Source: Pseudomonas_T sp032052615 (GTDB lineage: Bacteria > Pseudomonadota > Gammaproteobacteria > Pseudomonadales > Pseudomonadaceae). Taken from it: a stretch of DNA of 59,291 nt. Where the stretch lies: contig DAMBWF010000015.1 of the NCBI GenBank assembly GCA_032052615.1, forward strand, positions 1 through 59,291. The letters run 5' to 3'. The notes under the pieces were generated by a model. The model was not told the DNA's origin. It made no database searches and saw nothing but the letters and a program-made list of their open reading frames with translations. Position 1 is the first letter of the stretch; every line of letters starts with the position of its first letter. The position numbers and the translations under genes were made by a program. Of the stretch, positions 25,620 to 35,836 are shown in pieces.

Positions 25620-26291
25620 TTACCCTTCGCGCAATGCCTCCAGCCGCTGCCGTTGCCGGCCCTGGTCGTCGAAGTTGGCGGGGTCGAGCCAGCGCTCGAA
25701 GGCGGCGCGACGGCTCGGCCATTCGCCGTCGAGGAGGGAGAACCAGGCGGTGTCGCGGTTGCGACCCTTTACCACCCGATGCTGGCGGAACACGCCTTCG
25801 TGAACGAAGCCGAGGCGCTCGGCGGCGCGCCAGGAGCGCCGGTTGCGGCTGTCGCATTTCCATTCCAGGCGGCGATAGCCGAGCTCGAAGGCCCGGGCCG
25901 CCAGCAGGTAGACGGCTTCGGTGGAGGCGCGGCTGCGCTGCATGGCGTGGCCGAAGGCGACATGGCCGATCTCGAGGCTGCCGTGGGCGGGCGCGAGGCT
26001 CAGGTAGGCCAGCAGGCCCCGGGCGCGCCCGCTCGCCACGTCCGTCACGGCGAAGCACAGGGGGTCGCGCGAGGCGGCGTGGCCAGCGAGCCAGGCGTCG
26101 AAGTCGGTCCGCCCGGAGAATGGTCCGTAGGGCAGGTAATCCCACAACAGCGGGTCGGCATCCGGCCCCCGCAGGGCTTGGCAGAGGTCGTCGCCGTGGC
26201 GGGCCGGGTCGAGGGGCTCCAGGCGCACGTAGCGGCCGACGAGGGTGTCGCGAGCGGGAGCGGCGGGCGGTTGCCAGTCGAGCAGGGTCAT
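25620..26291 (-). CDS. GNAT acetyltransferase, RimJ/RimL type
   Basis: A 223-residue GCN5-related N-acetyltransferase of the RimJ/RimL-like group. Visible elements are VRLEPLDPARHGDDL, a central strand SLEIGHVAFGHAMQRSRASTEAVYLL and the acetyl-CoA and C-terminal motif NRRSWRAAERLGFVHEGVFRQ. It probably acetylates a small amine or an N-terminal residue; the substrate is unknown. It is the last gene of a three-gene minus-strand cluster with another GNAT and a PaiB-like protein. Confidence 0.8.
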   Translation of the reverse strand: MTLLDWQPPAAPARDTLVGRYVRLEPLDPARHGDDLCQALRGPDADPLLWDYLPYGPFSGRTDFDAWLAGHAASRDPLCFAVTDVASGRARGLLAYLSLAPAHGSLEIGHVAFGHAMQRSRASTEAVYLLAARAFELGYRRLEWKCDSRNRRSWRAAERLGFVHEGVFRQHRVVKGRNRDTAWFSLLDGEWPSRRAAFERWLDPANFDDQGRQRQRLEALREG

Positions 26292-26300
26292 GCCGGGGCC

Positions 26301-26744
26301 TCAGAGCAGGTGGCGGTACTGGAGGAAACCGGAGCGCTCGGCGAGCCGGTCGTAGAGTTGCCTGGCGCCGTGGTTGGTCTCGTGGGTGAGCCAGTGGACA
26401 CGGGACGCGCCGGCCGCCTCGGCGGCGGCGTAGACGTGCCGGATCAGCGCCGCGCCGACCCCGTTGCCCCGGGCCTCCTCGACGACGAACAGGTCCTGCA
26501 GGTAGCAGTAGTCGCCGGGGGTCCAGCAGGAGCGGTGGAAGATGTGGTGCACCAGACCCACTGCCCGATCCCCGCGCCAGGCGAGAGCGGCGTGCATCGG
26601 CTCCGCCGGGTCGAGGAAGCGTTGCCAGGCGAGGGCGCTGGCCGCGGCCGGGAGGGCGGTGGCGTAGAAGCGCTGGTAGCCCGCCCAGAGCGGTTGCCAG
26701 GCGGCGTGGTCGGTGGCGCGGACAGGACGGATGGCGAGGGGCAT
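26301..26744 (-). CDS. GNAT acetyltransferase
   Basis: A 147-residue GNAT protein with the core strand CYLQDLFVVEEARGNGVGAALI (acetyl-CoA loop RGNGVGAAL, about 92-100) and C-terminal NHGARQLYDRLAERSGFLQY. It ends 9 nt before the next GNAT gene and begins 12 nt after the PaiB-like gene, so the three are one operon. The combination recalls PaiA/PaiB, where the GNAT acetylates polyamines; here that is inference. Confidence 0.8.
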   Translation of the reverse strand: MPLAIRPVRATDHAAWQPLWAGYQRFYATALPAAASALAWQRFLDPAEPMHAALAWRGDRAVGLVHHIFHRSCWTPGDYCYLQDLFVVEEARGNGVGAALIRHVYAAAEAAGASRVHWLTHETNHGARQLYDRLAERSGFLQYRHLL

Positions 26745-26756
26745 GCGAGGCTCCGG

Positions 26757-27392
26757 TCAGGTACGTGGGTTGGCGATGCGCTCGGCGAGCGGGCGGGCCA
26801 GGGGATCGCTTTCCGCCCGCAGGCCGGCGATCACCCCGGCGATGTCGGCGTCGTCGCGGTTCTGGCTGAGTTTCCAGGTGCCCTCCAGGCGGCGGATCGG
26901 CAGGCGCAGGCCAACGATGGCCCGCAGCATGGCCTCCAGATAGTCCCGGGGCGCGTCGTCGAGGGCCCAGGGTTCCGGCCGGCCTCGCTCGTGGACCGCG
27001 CCAAGGGCGTCCAGCAAGACGCGCAGGCGTTCGGCGTCGTCGAACACGTCCACCTCGCCCCGGGCGTGCACCGCGATGTAGTTCCAGGTGGGCACCGCCT
27101 TGCCGTGCTCGGCCTTGCTCGGGTACCAGGTGGGGCTGACGTAGCCGTGGGGACCCTGGAAGATCGCCAACGCCTCGCCGTCGTCGACGAGGGCGCGCCA
27201 GTGGGGGTTGGCCCGGGCGACATGGCCGTACAGGGTGCCGTGCTCGCTTTCCTCGGGCACCAGCAGCAGCGGCAGATGGGTGGCCAGCAGGCCCTGTTCG
27301 CCCTGGCTGACCAAGGTGGCGAAGGGTGCCCGGCGGATTTGCCGGCGAAGCGCGTCGGGGTCGTCCTGACGGAAGGGGGCGGCTCGGTGCAT
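26757..27392 (-). CDS. PaiB-family FMN-binding protein
   Basis: A 211-residue protein of the PaiB/FMN-binding split-barrel family. Diagnostic segments are THLPLLLVPEE, the YGHVARANPHW block, GPHGYVSPTWYPSK and WKLSQNR near the C-terminus. Family members are described as negative transcriptional regulators or flavin-binding proteins. It is the first gene of the operon with two GNATs and diverges from a MocR regulator that probably controls it. Confidence 0.85.
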   Translation of the reverse strand: MHRAAPFRQDDPDALRRQIRRAPFATLVSQGEQGLLATHLPLLLVPEESEHGTLYGHVARANPHWRALVDDGEALAIFQGPHGYVSPTWYPSKAEHGKAVPTWNYIAVHARGEVDVFDDAERLRVLLDALGAVHERGRPEPWALDDAPRDYLEAMLRAIVGLRLPIRRLEGTWKLSQNRDDADIAGVIAGLRAESDPLARPLAERIANPRT

Positions 27393-27428
27393 GGCGGTTC
27401 TCCTTAACGTTCGAGGTCATGCTAGGCG

Positions 27429-27440
27429 GGACAATGGTCC
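27429..27440. promoter_or_regulatory. inverted repeat in the paiB-like/mocR divergent promoter
   Basis: GGAC-AATG-GTCC lies in the 88-nt divergent region. It is a candidate site for the MocR regulator, with TAAGAT nearby as a possible -10. Evidence is limited to symmetry and position. Confidence 0.35.
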
Positions 27441-27480
27441 GGTGTAAGATCCATTTCCCCCGCGTTCGAAGGTGCCAATC

Positions 27481-29001
27481 ATGCCGTCCTCCGTTCCCGC
27501 CGGGCTGCCGTTCGATGCCGCCGGGCTGACCCTCGACCCCGGTCGGGGCCTGGCGCGGCACCTGTTCCAGGCGCTGCGCGAGCGCATCCTCGACGGCCGC
27601 CTGCCCGGTGGCACCCGACTGCCGGCCAGCCGCGACCTGGCGCGCCGCCTGGGGGTGTCGCGCAACACCGTGATCCGGGCCTTCGAGCAGTTGCAGGCGG
27701 AAGGCTTCGTGGACAGCCGGACCGGCGACGGCACCTATGTCGCCGGCCTGGCCGCCAGTCCTCGTCCGCCGCCGACCGCCCAGACCCATTGGCCGCCGAC
27801 CCGGGCCCTGGCGCGAATGCGCGGGCAGGCAATACCGCCCGCCGGGGTTTCCCTGGCGGAAGCGCCGGCGCTTCCCCTGCCGCCGGTGGGCATCTCCCGG
27901 ACTGGCGCGCCCCGGGCCTTCCGGGTCGGCGTGCCGGCCTTCGACCTGTTCCCCTTCGAGACCTGGGCGCGCTTGCAGGCGCGCTTCTGGCGCCGTCCGC
28001 CGCCGGCCGTCCTGGGTTATGGCGACCCGGCCGGCGACCCGCACTTGCGGGCCTGCATCGCCGCCTACCTGCGCAGCGCCCGTGGCTTGCATTGCGAGCC
28101 GTCCCAAGTGGTGGTGACCTGCGGTGCCCAGCAGGCCATCAGCCTCTGCGCCCAACTGCTGCTGGACCCGGGCGACCGGGTGGCCCTGGAAAACCCGGGC
28201 TACCGCGCCGCCGCCCTGGCTTTCGCCACGGCCGGCGCTCGATTGCACGGGGTCGGCGTGGACCGGGACGGCCTGGACGTTGCCGCCCTGGCGGGTCCGC
28301 CGGGCTGCCGGCTGGCCTACGTGACGCCGTCGCACCAGTACCCCACCGGCGTTACCCTGTCCCTGGCGCGGCGGCTGGCGTTGCTGGAATGGGCCGAGCG
28401 CCATGACGGCTGGATCGTCGAGGACGACTACGACGGCGAGTACCGTTACGACGGCACGCCCCTGGCGCCCCTGGCGGCCCTCGACCGCCAGGGGCGGGTG
28501 CTCTATGTCGGTACCTTCTGCAAGATCGCCTTCCCGGCGCTGCGCCTGGGCTATCTGGTGCTGCCGCCGCATTTGGTGGAGGCGTTCGCCCGGCGCCGGG
28601 CGGCGGACATGCGCCATTCCGAGATCGGCACCCAGGCGGTGATGGCGGCGTTCATCGATGGCGGCCACTTCCAACGCCACATCCGCCGCATGCGCCGCGC
28701 CGCCCGCGCCCGGCGCGATGCCCTGCTGCGGGGCTGGCCGGCGCCGGCCGGCTGCGCGCCGCTGCCGGCGGTGGCCGCCGGGCTACACGTTTGCGTCGGG
28801 GTGGAATCCCTGGCGCGGGAGCGGGCGCTGGTGGAGGCCGCCGCCGGGGTCGGAGTGGAAATCAATGCCCTGAGCGACTACTGGCTGCCCGGCAGCCTCG
28901 CCCCGGAGGCGGACCGCGCCGGGCTGGTGCTGGGCTTCGCCTCGGTGTCCGAGGCGAGGATCGCCGAGGCGCTGGCGGCGCTGCGCCGGGCCTGGGGTTG
29001 A
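27481..29001 (+). CDS. MocR/PdxR-type regulator (GntR helix-turn-helix fused to aminotransferase fold)
   Basis: A 506-residue protein with an N-terminal GntR winged helix (about 20-90; LPASRDLARRLGVSRNTVIRAFEQLQAEG). A Pro-rich linker of about 60 residues follows, then a class I aminotransferase-like domain with the PLP motifs HQYPTGVTLSLARR, EDDYDGEYRYDG and YVGTFCKIAFPALRLGY (PLP lysine in FCKIAFP). ATG at 27481 is chosen over GTG at 27472 since AAGGTG gives six-base spacing. It probably senses PLP or an amine and regulates the divergent PaiB/GNAT operon. Confidence 0.85.
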   Translation: MPSSVPAGLPFDAAGLTLDPGRGLARHLFQALRERILDGRLPGGTRLPASRDLARRLGVSRNTVIRAFEQLQAEGFVDSRTGDGTYVAGLAASPRPPPTAQTHWPPTRALARMRGQAIPPAGVSLAEAPALPLPPVGISRTGAPRAFRVGVPAFDLFPFETWARLQARFWRRPPPAVLGYGDPAGDPHLRACIAAYLRSARGLHCEPSQVVVTCGAQQAISLCAQLLLDPGDRVALENPGYRAAALAFATAGARLHGVGVDRDGLDVAALAGPPGCRLAYVTPSHQYPTGVTLSLARRLALLEWAERHDGWIVEDDYDGEYRYDGTPLAPLAALDRQGRVLYVGTFCKIAFPALRLGYLVLPPHLVEAFARRRAADMRHSEIGTQAVMAAFIDGGHFQRHIRRMRRAARARRDALLRGWPAPAGCAPLPAVAAGLHVCVGVESLARERALVEAAAGVGVEINALSDYWLPGSLAPEADRAGLVLGFASVSEARIAEALAALRRAWG

Positions 29002-29176
29002 GGCATGGCGGCGCGATGGTCGGGCGGCTCGCCAGCGGAAGGGGCCGAGGGCCCGGCGGGCTTAACCGGTTGGACGTGCCCGGAGCCCTGTCCGGCCGAG
29101 CCTTTCCGGCCGAGCCTGTCCGGCGGAACCGGGTGAGGAGGGGAGCGGCCACCCGGCGACGGGTGGCGCGGATGCA

Positions 29177-30166
29177 TCAGTCGACGCGTTCGCCGCACAG
29201 GTCGAGGGCGAACCAGCGCTCCGCCTCGGCCTGGTCGAGGCCGGCGCCCAGCAGGGCGAACAGCTTGCCCACCGCCGCTTCGCGGGTCATGCCGCCGGCG
29301 GAAACCAGGCCGGCCTCCCGCAAGCGACTGCCGGCGGCGTACACGCCGAACTCCACGTGGCCGTGGGGGCATTGGCTGATGGCCGCCAGCACCACGCCCC
29401 GCTCGTGGGCGCGGCGCAAGGCGGCGAGCAGCGCGTCATCGCCGGAAGGCCCGGTGCCGCTGCCGTAGCATTCCAGCAGCAGGCCGCGCGCGCCGGTGTC
29501 CACCAGGGCGTCGACCTGGGCGGCGCGAATACCGGGGAAGAACGGCAGCACCGCCAGGTCCACCGGGCGCCGCGGCTGGCGGTAGTCGAGGACGGCGGGC
29601 ACGCCGTCGGCGCGGGCGCCTTCGCGTTTGCGCGGGGGCTCGGCGAAGGCGTCGAAGGCTTCGCTGCTCAGCTTGCTGGCGCGGGCACCGTGCAGCAGGC
29701 GGCCGGCGAAGTACAGGTAGGTGCCCGGCGCCACGCCCCGGGCCAGCTCGGCCAAGGCGCCGAACAGGTTGTCCCAGGCGTCGCTGCCGGGCGCGCCGGC
29801 GGGCAGCATCGATCCGGTCAGCAGCACCGGCACCGGCAGGCCCAGCAGTAGGAAGGCGAGGGCGGCGGCGCTGTAGGCCAGGGTGTCGGTGCCGTGCAGC
29901 AGCAGCACGCCGTCGCAGCCGTCTTCCACGCCGGCGAGGATGGCCTCGCGCATGGCCAGCCAATTGCCCTGGCCCATGTCGGCGCTGTCCAAGGGCGGTT
30001 GCATTTCCCGGAAAACCCAGACCGGGACGGGGCGCTCGGGATGGGCGGCCTGCTCGGCGCGCAGGCGCGCCTCGAAGCCGGAGGCGGGGGCGAGGCCGGC
30101 GGCGCTGGCCTGCATGCCGATGGTACCGCCGGTATAGAGGACGAGAAGCTTACGGACGGCTGTCAT
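29177..30166 (-). CDS. ansA: type I (cytoplasmic) L-asparaginase
   Basis: A 329-residue asparaginase/glutaminase family enzyme. The first active-site motif is VLYTGGTIGM (Thr about 14), the second is GVLLLHGTDTLAYSA (about 86-100), and later VLLTGSMLPAG. No signal peptide, so it is the cytoplasmic type. It releases ammonia and aspartate, which the nearby aspartase (aspA) could deaminate to fumarate. A hydrophobic amino-acid symporter gene lies 116 nt upstream on the same strand and may be cotranscribed. Confidence 0.87.
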   Translation of the reverse strand: MTAVRKLLVLYTGGTIGMQASAAGLAPASGFEARLRAEQAAHPERPVPVWVFREMQPPLDSADMGQGNWLAMREAILAGVEDGCDGVLLLHGTDTLAYSAAALAFLLLGLPVPVLLTGSMLPAGAPGSDAWDNLFGALAELARGVAPGTYLYFAGRLLHGARASKLSSEAFDAFAEPPRKREGARADGVPAVLDYRQPRRPVDLAVLPFFPGIRAAQVDALVDTGARGLLLECYGSGTGPSGDDALLAALRRAHERGVVLAAISQCPHGHVEFGVYAAGSRLREAGLVSAGGMTREAAVGKLFALLGAGLDQAEAERWFALDLCGERVD

Positions 30167-30282
30167 GCCGAGCTCCTGCTGGTGAGCGTGGGGATGTGAC
30201 CGCCCCAGGCGGGGCGGGAGCGCCGCCCGGGCGGGGCCGGGCGAAGGGCGCGCCGCGTGTCACGGCGCGCCGGGAAGCGGCG

Positions 30283-31725
30283 TCAGTGGGACGCCGGCAG
30301 GGAGGCCGTGGGAGCGGGCGCGCCGTTGGCGGCCTGTTCCGGCACCGGCCAGGCCTGGGGGTCCAGGTCGAGGTCGGCGAATTTGGAGGCGTCGAACACC
30401 GGGGTGGAGATGCCGGCGCGGCGCTGATCGTCGTAGTCGCGCAGGACGCGCAGACCGGATTTCACCAGCAGGGCCAGGGCGATCAGGTTGACGAAGGCCA
30501 GGCAGGTCATGGTGATGTCGGCGAAGGCGAACACGGTGGACAGGTTCTGCACCGAGCCCCAGATGATCAGCGCCAGCACCAGGCCCCGGTAGACCATCAG
30601 CACGGTGCGGTTGCGGGTCAGGAACTGCAGGCTGTTCTCGCCTAGGTAGTAGTTGTAGAGGATGCAAGTGAAGACGAAGAGGGACAGCGCGACGCTGACG
30701 AAGATACGGCCCCAGTCGCCCACCACCGCCGCCAGGGAGTTCTGGGTGAGGACGATGCCGTCGCCTTCGAAGCCGGGGGTGTAGAAGCCGGAGAGCAGGA
30801 TCAGCAGCGCGGTGCAGGTGCAGATCACGAAGGTGTCCAGGAACACGCTGAAGGCTTGCACCACGCCTTGGGACGCCGGGTGGCGAACGGCGGCCACGGC
30901 GGCCACGTTGGGCGCGCTGCCCAGGCCGGCTTCGTTGGCGAACACGCCGCGCTTCACGCCCATGACGATGGCGCTGCCCAGCAGGCCGCCGAAGGCAGGG
31001 TCGAGGCCGAAGGCGCTCTTGATGATGGTCTCCAGCATGGCCGGGACATGCTCGATCTGGTTGAAGATCACGTACAGGGTCACGCCGATGTAGGCCAGGG
31101 TCTTCACCGGTACCAGCAGGTCGGACACCGAGGCGATGCGCTTGATGCCACCGAAGAACACCAGGCCCAGCAGCACGGCGAGGACGATGCCGGTGTGCTG
31201 CGGTTCGAAGCCGAAGGCATTCTGCAGGGAGTGGGTCATGGTGAAGGACTGCAGGCCGTTGAAGGCGAAGCCGTAGGTGACCAGCAGCAGCAGGGAGAAG
31301 ACGATGGCCATGGCCTTCAGCTTCAGCCCGTGCTGGATGTAATAGGCCGGGCCGCCGCGGTACAGGCCATCGCCATCGGCGCGCTTGTAGAGCTGGGCCA
31401 GGGTGCACTCGAAGAAGCTGCTGGACATGCCGACCAGGGCGGTCACCCACATCCAGAACACCGCGCCCGGGCCACCCAGGGTCACGGCGATGCCGACCCC
31501 GGCGATGTTACCGGCGCCGACCCGGCCGGCGAGGCTCAGCATCAGGGCCTGGAACGAACTGAGCTGGCCCGACTGGCTGCGGACCGAGTCCTTGAAGACC
31601 GAGAACATGTGCGCGAAATGGCGGAGCTGCACGAAGCGCGAGCGCACCGTGAAGTAGGTGCCGAGCCCGACGATGAGGACGATGAGCAGTTTTCCGGACA
31701 GAAAGTCATTGAGCGCTTCGAGCAT
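30283..31725 (-). CDS. alanine/glycine:cation symporter (AGCS family)
   Basis: A 480-residue membrane protein with about 11 transmembrane segments. The AGCS signatures are visible: GRVGAGNIAGVGIAVTLGGPGAVFW in parts (about 68-92), FFECTLAQLYK, and GVKRGVFANEAGLGSAP (about 255-272). It imports small amino acids with Na+. The start at 31725 has GAGG six bases upstream. The C-terminal 40 residues are a low-complexity Pro/Ala tail. It diverges from a helix-turn-helix regulator gene and precedes asparaginase. Confidence 0.87.
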   Translation of the reverse strand: MLEALNDFLSGKLLIVLIVGLGTYFTVRSRFVQLRHFAHMFSVFKDSVRSQSGQLSSFQALMLSLAGRVGAGNIAGVGIAVTLGGPGAVFWMWVTALVGMSSSFFECTLAQLYKRADGDGLYRGGPAYYIQHGLKLKAMAIVFSLLLLVTYGFAFNGLQSFTMTHSLQNAFGFEPQHTGIVLAVLLGLVFFGGIKRIASVSDLLVPVKTLAYIGVTLYVIFNQIEHVPAMLETIIKSAFGLDPAFGGLLGSAIVMGVKRGVFANEAGLGSAPNVAAVAAVRHPASQGVVQAFSVFLDTFVICTCTALLILLSGFYTPGFEGDGIVLTQNSLAAVVGDWGRIFVSVALSLFVFTCILYNYYLGENSLQFLTRNRTVLMVYRGLVLALIIWGSVQNLSTVFAFADITMTCLAFVNLIALALLVKSGLRVLRDYDDQRRAGISTPVFDASKFADLDLDPQAWPVPEQAANGAPAPTASLPASH

Positions 31726-31879
31726 ATGAACCTCGATTCTTGTTTTCCGGCGCCGGGCAGGCGCGGGCTGGCGAAGCGCGCATGGTTGGGCAAGCAACCC
31801 GTCGACGCAATTTCGCGCTCCGTTTCGATGTGACGCGAGTCGATGCTATAGTCGCGCCGCTCGCATCACCGGAACCCCC

Positions 31880-32701
31880 ATGTCCAGCCACCTCGCCAGC
31901 AACCTGAGGCTGCTTTGCAGCCACTACCGCTCCATCGCCGAGATCTGCCGCAAGCTGGCGATCAACCGCGCCCAGTTCAACAAGTACCTGAGCGGCCAGA
32001 GCCGGCCGACCGTCTACAACCTCAAGCGCATCGGCGATTTTTTCGGCGTGGAGAGCTATGAGCTGGGGCTGCCCCACGAGCAGTTCGCCAAGCTGATGGG
32101 CGCCCGGGGCGGCGAGGCGTCGGCGTCGACGGCGGCCAGCGACCCGCTGCGCCATCTCCTGCGACCGTTGAGCGAGCACGGCGGCAGTCTGTCGCGCTAC
32201 TGCGGCTATTACTTCGAATACGCCAACTGCATGTCGGTGCCCGGCAGCGTCCTGCTGTCCCTGGTGCACCTGCGGGAGGAGAACGGCCATTACCTGTTCG
32301 AGCGCCAGGAACGCCAGGAGCGCTCCAGCGGCGCCAGCGGCCAGGCGGAGGACTGGGTACGCTGCCGCTACCTGGGCGCCGCCTTCAACCTGCAGGACCG
32401 GCTGTTCCTGGTGGACTACGAGTCCCTGACCCTCAACGAGATGAGCCAGACCATCCTCATCCCCAGCTTCAAGAGCCGCATCACCCGCCTCAACGGCCTG
32501 AAGACCGGCGTCTCCAGCGACGACCGGCGCACCCCCGCCTGCACCCGGGTGGTATGGGACTTCCTCGGCACCGAGATCAACCGGGTCAACGCCTACCGCC
32601 AGGTGATGCTCTACGCGCCGGACGACCCGCGTATCGACGACGATATCCGCCAGCGCCTGGCCGGCGCGCAGATCCGCCACGGGCTGTTCGAGATCGACTG
32701 A
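31880..32701 (+). CDS. XRE-like helix-turn-helix regulator
   Basis: A 273-residue protein with an N-terminal Cro/CI-type helix-turn-helix (about 5-62; SIAEICRKLAINRAQFNKYLSGQSRPTVYNLKRI in segments) and a long uncharacterised C-terminal domain from about 90 that may bind a ligand. A TATAGT hexamer at 31847-31852 is the likely -10. It diverges from the AGCS symporter and is a candidate for its regulator. The next gene follows after 14 nt. Confidence 0.75.
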   Translation: MSSHLASNLRLLCSHYRSIAEICRKLAINRAQFNKYLSGQSRPTVYNLKRIGDFFGVESYELGLPHEQFAKLMGARGGEASASTAASDPLRHLLRPLSEHGGSLSRYCGYYFEYANCMSVPGSVLLSLVHLREENGHYLFERQERQERSSGASGQAEDWVRCRYLGAAFNLQDRLFLVDYESLTLNEMSQTILIPSFKSRITRLNGLKTGVSSDDRRTPACTRVVWDFLGTEINRVNAYRQVMLYAPDDPRIDDDIRQRLAGAQIRHGLFEID

Positions 32702-32715
32702 CCGGGAGTCCTGCC

Positions 32716-33081
32716 ATGGACACGGACACGCTGCACACCCACCTGCTGGACCTGGAGCGACGGGTCATGGGCTATGCCGAGGACGACATGCGGGCCCTGC
32801 TGGCGGACGATTTCGTCGAGTTCGGCAGCGCTGGCGGCGTCTACACCCGGCAGGACCAGCTGGCCTTCGCCCGCAGCGGCGAGGGCGTGGGCATTCGCCA
32901 CGTCGTCCGGGACTTCCAGGTCAGGCCGCTCGCGCCAGGGGTGGCGTTGGCGACCTACCGCACTGAGCGGTTGGGGGACAACCGGCGCGCCCGGCGCAGC
33001 TCGATCTGGGTGCAGGCGGACGGCGGCTGGAAGATGGCCTTTCACCAGGGTACGCCCGAGGACCCGGCCTCCACCCCCTGA
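32716..33081 (+). CDS. DUF4440 / NTF2-like protein
   Basis: A 121-residue SnoaL/NTF2-fold protein (DUF4440 type), as shown by LEDDMRALLADDFVEFG-like spacing (ALLADDFVEFGSAGGVYTR) and the closing strand SSIWVQADGGWKMAFHQGT. GGGAG precedes the start. Function unknown; the family includes small isomerases and proteins that only bind ligands. It is probably cotranscribed with the preceding regulator. Confidence 0.78.
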   Translation: MDTDTLHTHLLDLERRVMGYAEDDMRALLADDFVEFGSAGGVYTRQDQLAFARSGEGVGIRHVVRDFQVRPLAPGVALATYRTERLGDNRRARRSSIWVQADGGWKMAFHQGTPEDPASTP

Positions 33082-33090
33082 CGCGCACGC

Positions 33091-33116
33091 AAAAAAAAGG
33101 GGAGCGTGCGCTCCCC
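33091..33116 (-). terminator. rho-independent terminator of aspA
   Basis: Read on the minus strand: GGGGAGCG, a 2-nt loop, CGCTCCCC, then eight T. It lies 40 nt past the aspA stop and just beyond the end of the converging DUF4440 gene. Confidence 0.9.
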
Positions 33117-33155
33117 CGAAGGATGGCGCGCACGAGGCGCGCCGTCTGGTGACTG

Positions 33156-34580
<1,425 letters not shown>

Positions 34581-34679
34581 GAGAGGCGAAAGCTCACGGA
34601 AATACGGCGAAGCCGCGATGAGGCCGTAGCTTAGGGCCTGCGGGCGTTCATCCTCCAATGCTGTTAGACGCTGGGGTAT

Positions 34680-34695
34680 GCATAATCGGCATAAT
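34680..34695. promoter_or_regulatory. direct repeat in the aspA/LysR divergent promoter
   Basis: Two GCATAAT heptamers separated by CG, in the AT-richest part of the 168-nt intergenic region. CATAAT resembles a -10 for the LysR gene, and the repeat is a candidate LysR or activator site. Confidence 0.45.
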
Positions 34696-34748
34696 AAGGG
34701 TGTGACGCCGGCTCGCGATCCGGCGTATGCCCTTCCCTGGAGCGTCCC

Positions 34749-35651
34749 GTGAACCTGGAAACCAAGTGGCTGGAAGATTTCGTCGCCCTGGCCTCGACCC
34801 ATAGCTTCTCCCAGGCGGCCGAGCGCCGCTTCGTCACCCAGCCGGCCTTCAGCCGGCGCATCCGCAGCCTCGAGGCGGCCCTCGGCCTGACCCTGGTGAA
34901 CCGCTCGCGCACCCCCATCGAGCTGACCGAATCCGGCCAGTTGTTCCTCATCACCGCCCGCAGCCTGGTGGAGCAACTGGGGGAGGTGGTGCGCCATCTC
35001 CACCATCTGGAGGGCCAGCAGGGCGAGGTGCTGCAATTCGCCGCCGCCCACTCCCTGGCCCTGGGCTTCTTCCCCCAGTGGATCGCCCGGCTGCGGGCGG
35101 ACGGCCTGAGCCTGGCCAGCCGCCTGGTGGCGACCAACGTCGGCGACGCCGTGCACGCCCTGCGCGAGGGCGCCTGCGACCTGATGCTGGCCTTCTACGA
35201 CCCGGACGCCGCCTTGCAGATGGACCCGGAGCTGTTCCCTTCGATGCACCTGGGCGGCACCGAGATGCTGCCAGTGTGCGCGGTGGATGGCGAGGGCGCG
35301 CCGCTGTACTCCCTGGAGAGCGGCCAGAGCGTGCCGCTGCTGGCCTACAGCGCCGGCGCCTTCCTCGGCCGCTCGGTGAACCTGCTGCTGCGTCAGCGGG
35401 CGCTGCGGGCCACCACGGTCTACGAGACCGCCATGGCCGACAGCCTGAAGAGCATGGCCCTGCAGGGCCTCGGCGTAGCCTGGGTGCCGCGCCTGAGCGT
35501 GACCGCCGAGCTGGCCCGGGGCGAACTGGCGGTGTGCGGCGGCGAGCAGTGGCAGGTGCCCCTGGAGATCCGCCTGTACCGCAGCGCGCTGATGCGCAAG
35601 GCGGCGGTACGCCTGCTCTGGCGCAAGCTGGAAGGCGGCGTCGGCCGCTGA
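34749..35651 (+). CDS. LysR-type regulator
   Basis: A 300-residue LysR protein, starting at GTG. The helix-turn-helix is at about 8-60 (FVALASTHSFSQAAERRFVTQPAFSRRIRSLEAALG in segments), and the effector domain starts around 90. It is divergent from aspA, as in P. aeruginosa (PA5428-like), and is the obvious candidate regulator of aspA; the effector is unknown. The adhA gene that I recall between this gene and purE in P. aeruginosa is absent here. Confidence 0.85.
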   Translation: MNLETKWLEDFVALASTHSFSQAAERRFVTQPAFSRRIRSLEAALGLTLVNRSRTPIELTESGQLFLITARSLVEQLGEVVRHLHHLEGQQGEVLQFAAAHSLALGFFPQWIARLRADGLSLASRLVATNVGDAVHALREGACDLMLAFYDPDAALQMDPELFPSMHLGGTEMLPVCAVDGEGAPLYSLESGQSVPLLAYSAGAFLGRSVNLLLRQRALRATTVYETAMADSLKSMALQGLGVAWVPRLSVTAELARGELAVCGGEQWQVPLEIRLYRSALMRKAAVRLLWRKLEGGVGR

Positions 35652-35716
35652 GCCGGCCTGGGCGGCGGACGACGGAACGGCCTCGTCCCCGGCTGCTTCC
35701 CGCGCGGGCCTTGGGG

Positions 35717-35722
35717 TATACT
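35717..35722 (+). promoter_or_regulatory. -10 element of the purEK promoter
   Basis: TATACT, a near-consensus sigma-70 -10, about 115 nt upstream of purE. The -35 is weak (around TGCTTC, 17 nt upstream), which suggests regulation or an activator. Confidence 0.5.
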
Positions 35723-35768
35723 GCGCCGCCTCGAAAGCCGGCGCCCCGCCGGTTCGCCCGAACATGCC

Positions 35769-35801
35769 AAGCCACGCCCGTCGCGTGGCTTGTTGGTTTT
35801 T
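35769..35801 (+). terminator. leader hairpin with T-rich tail upstream of purE (possible attenuator)
   Basis: AAGCCACGC, 5-nt loop, GCGTGGCTT, then GTTGGTTTTT. It sits inside the untranslated leader, between the promoter and the purE start 36 nt further on. Two smaller hairpins (CCGGCG/CGCCGG and TTCG/CGAA) precede it. Confidence 0.55.
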
Positions 35802-35836
35802 GTCGCGCCCCTGGCGCACAACGAAGAGGCACGACG

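Noticed and set aside
28551..28865. Minus-strand frames through the MocR gene, including one of over 1000 residues from 25.4 to 28.7 kb
   Set aside because: They overlap five well-supported genes, in mixed orientation, and have the Arg/Pro/Gly-rich make-up of shadows.
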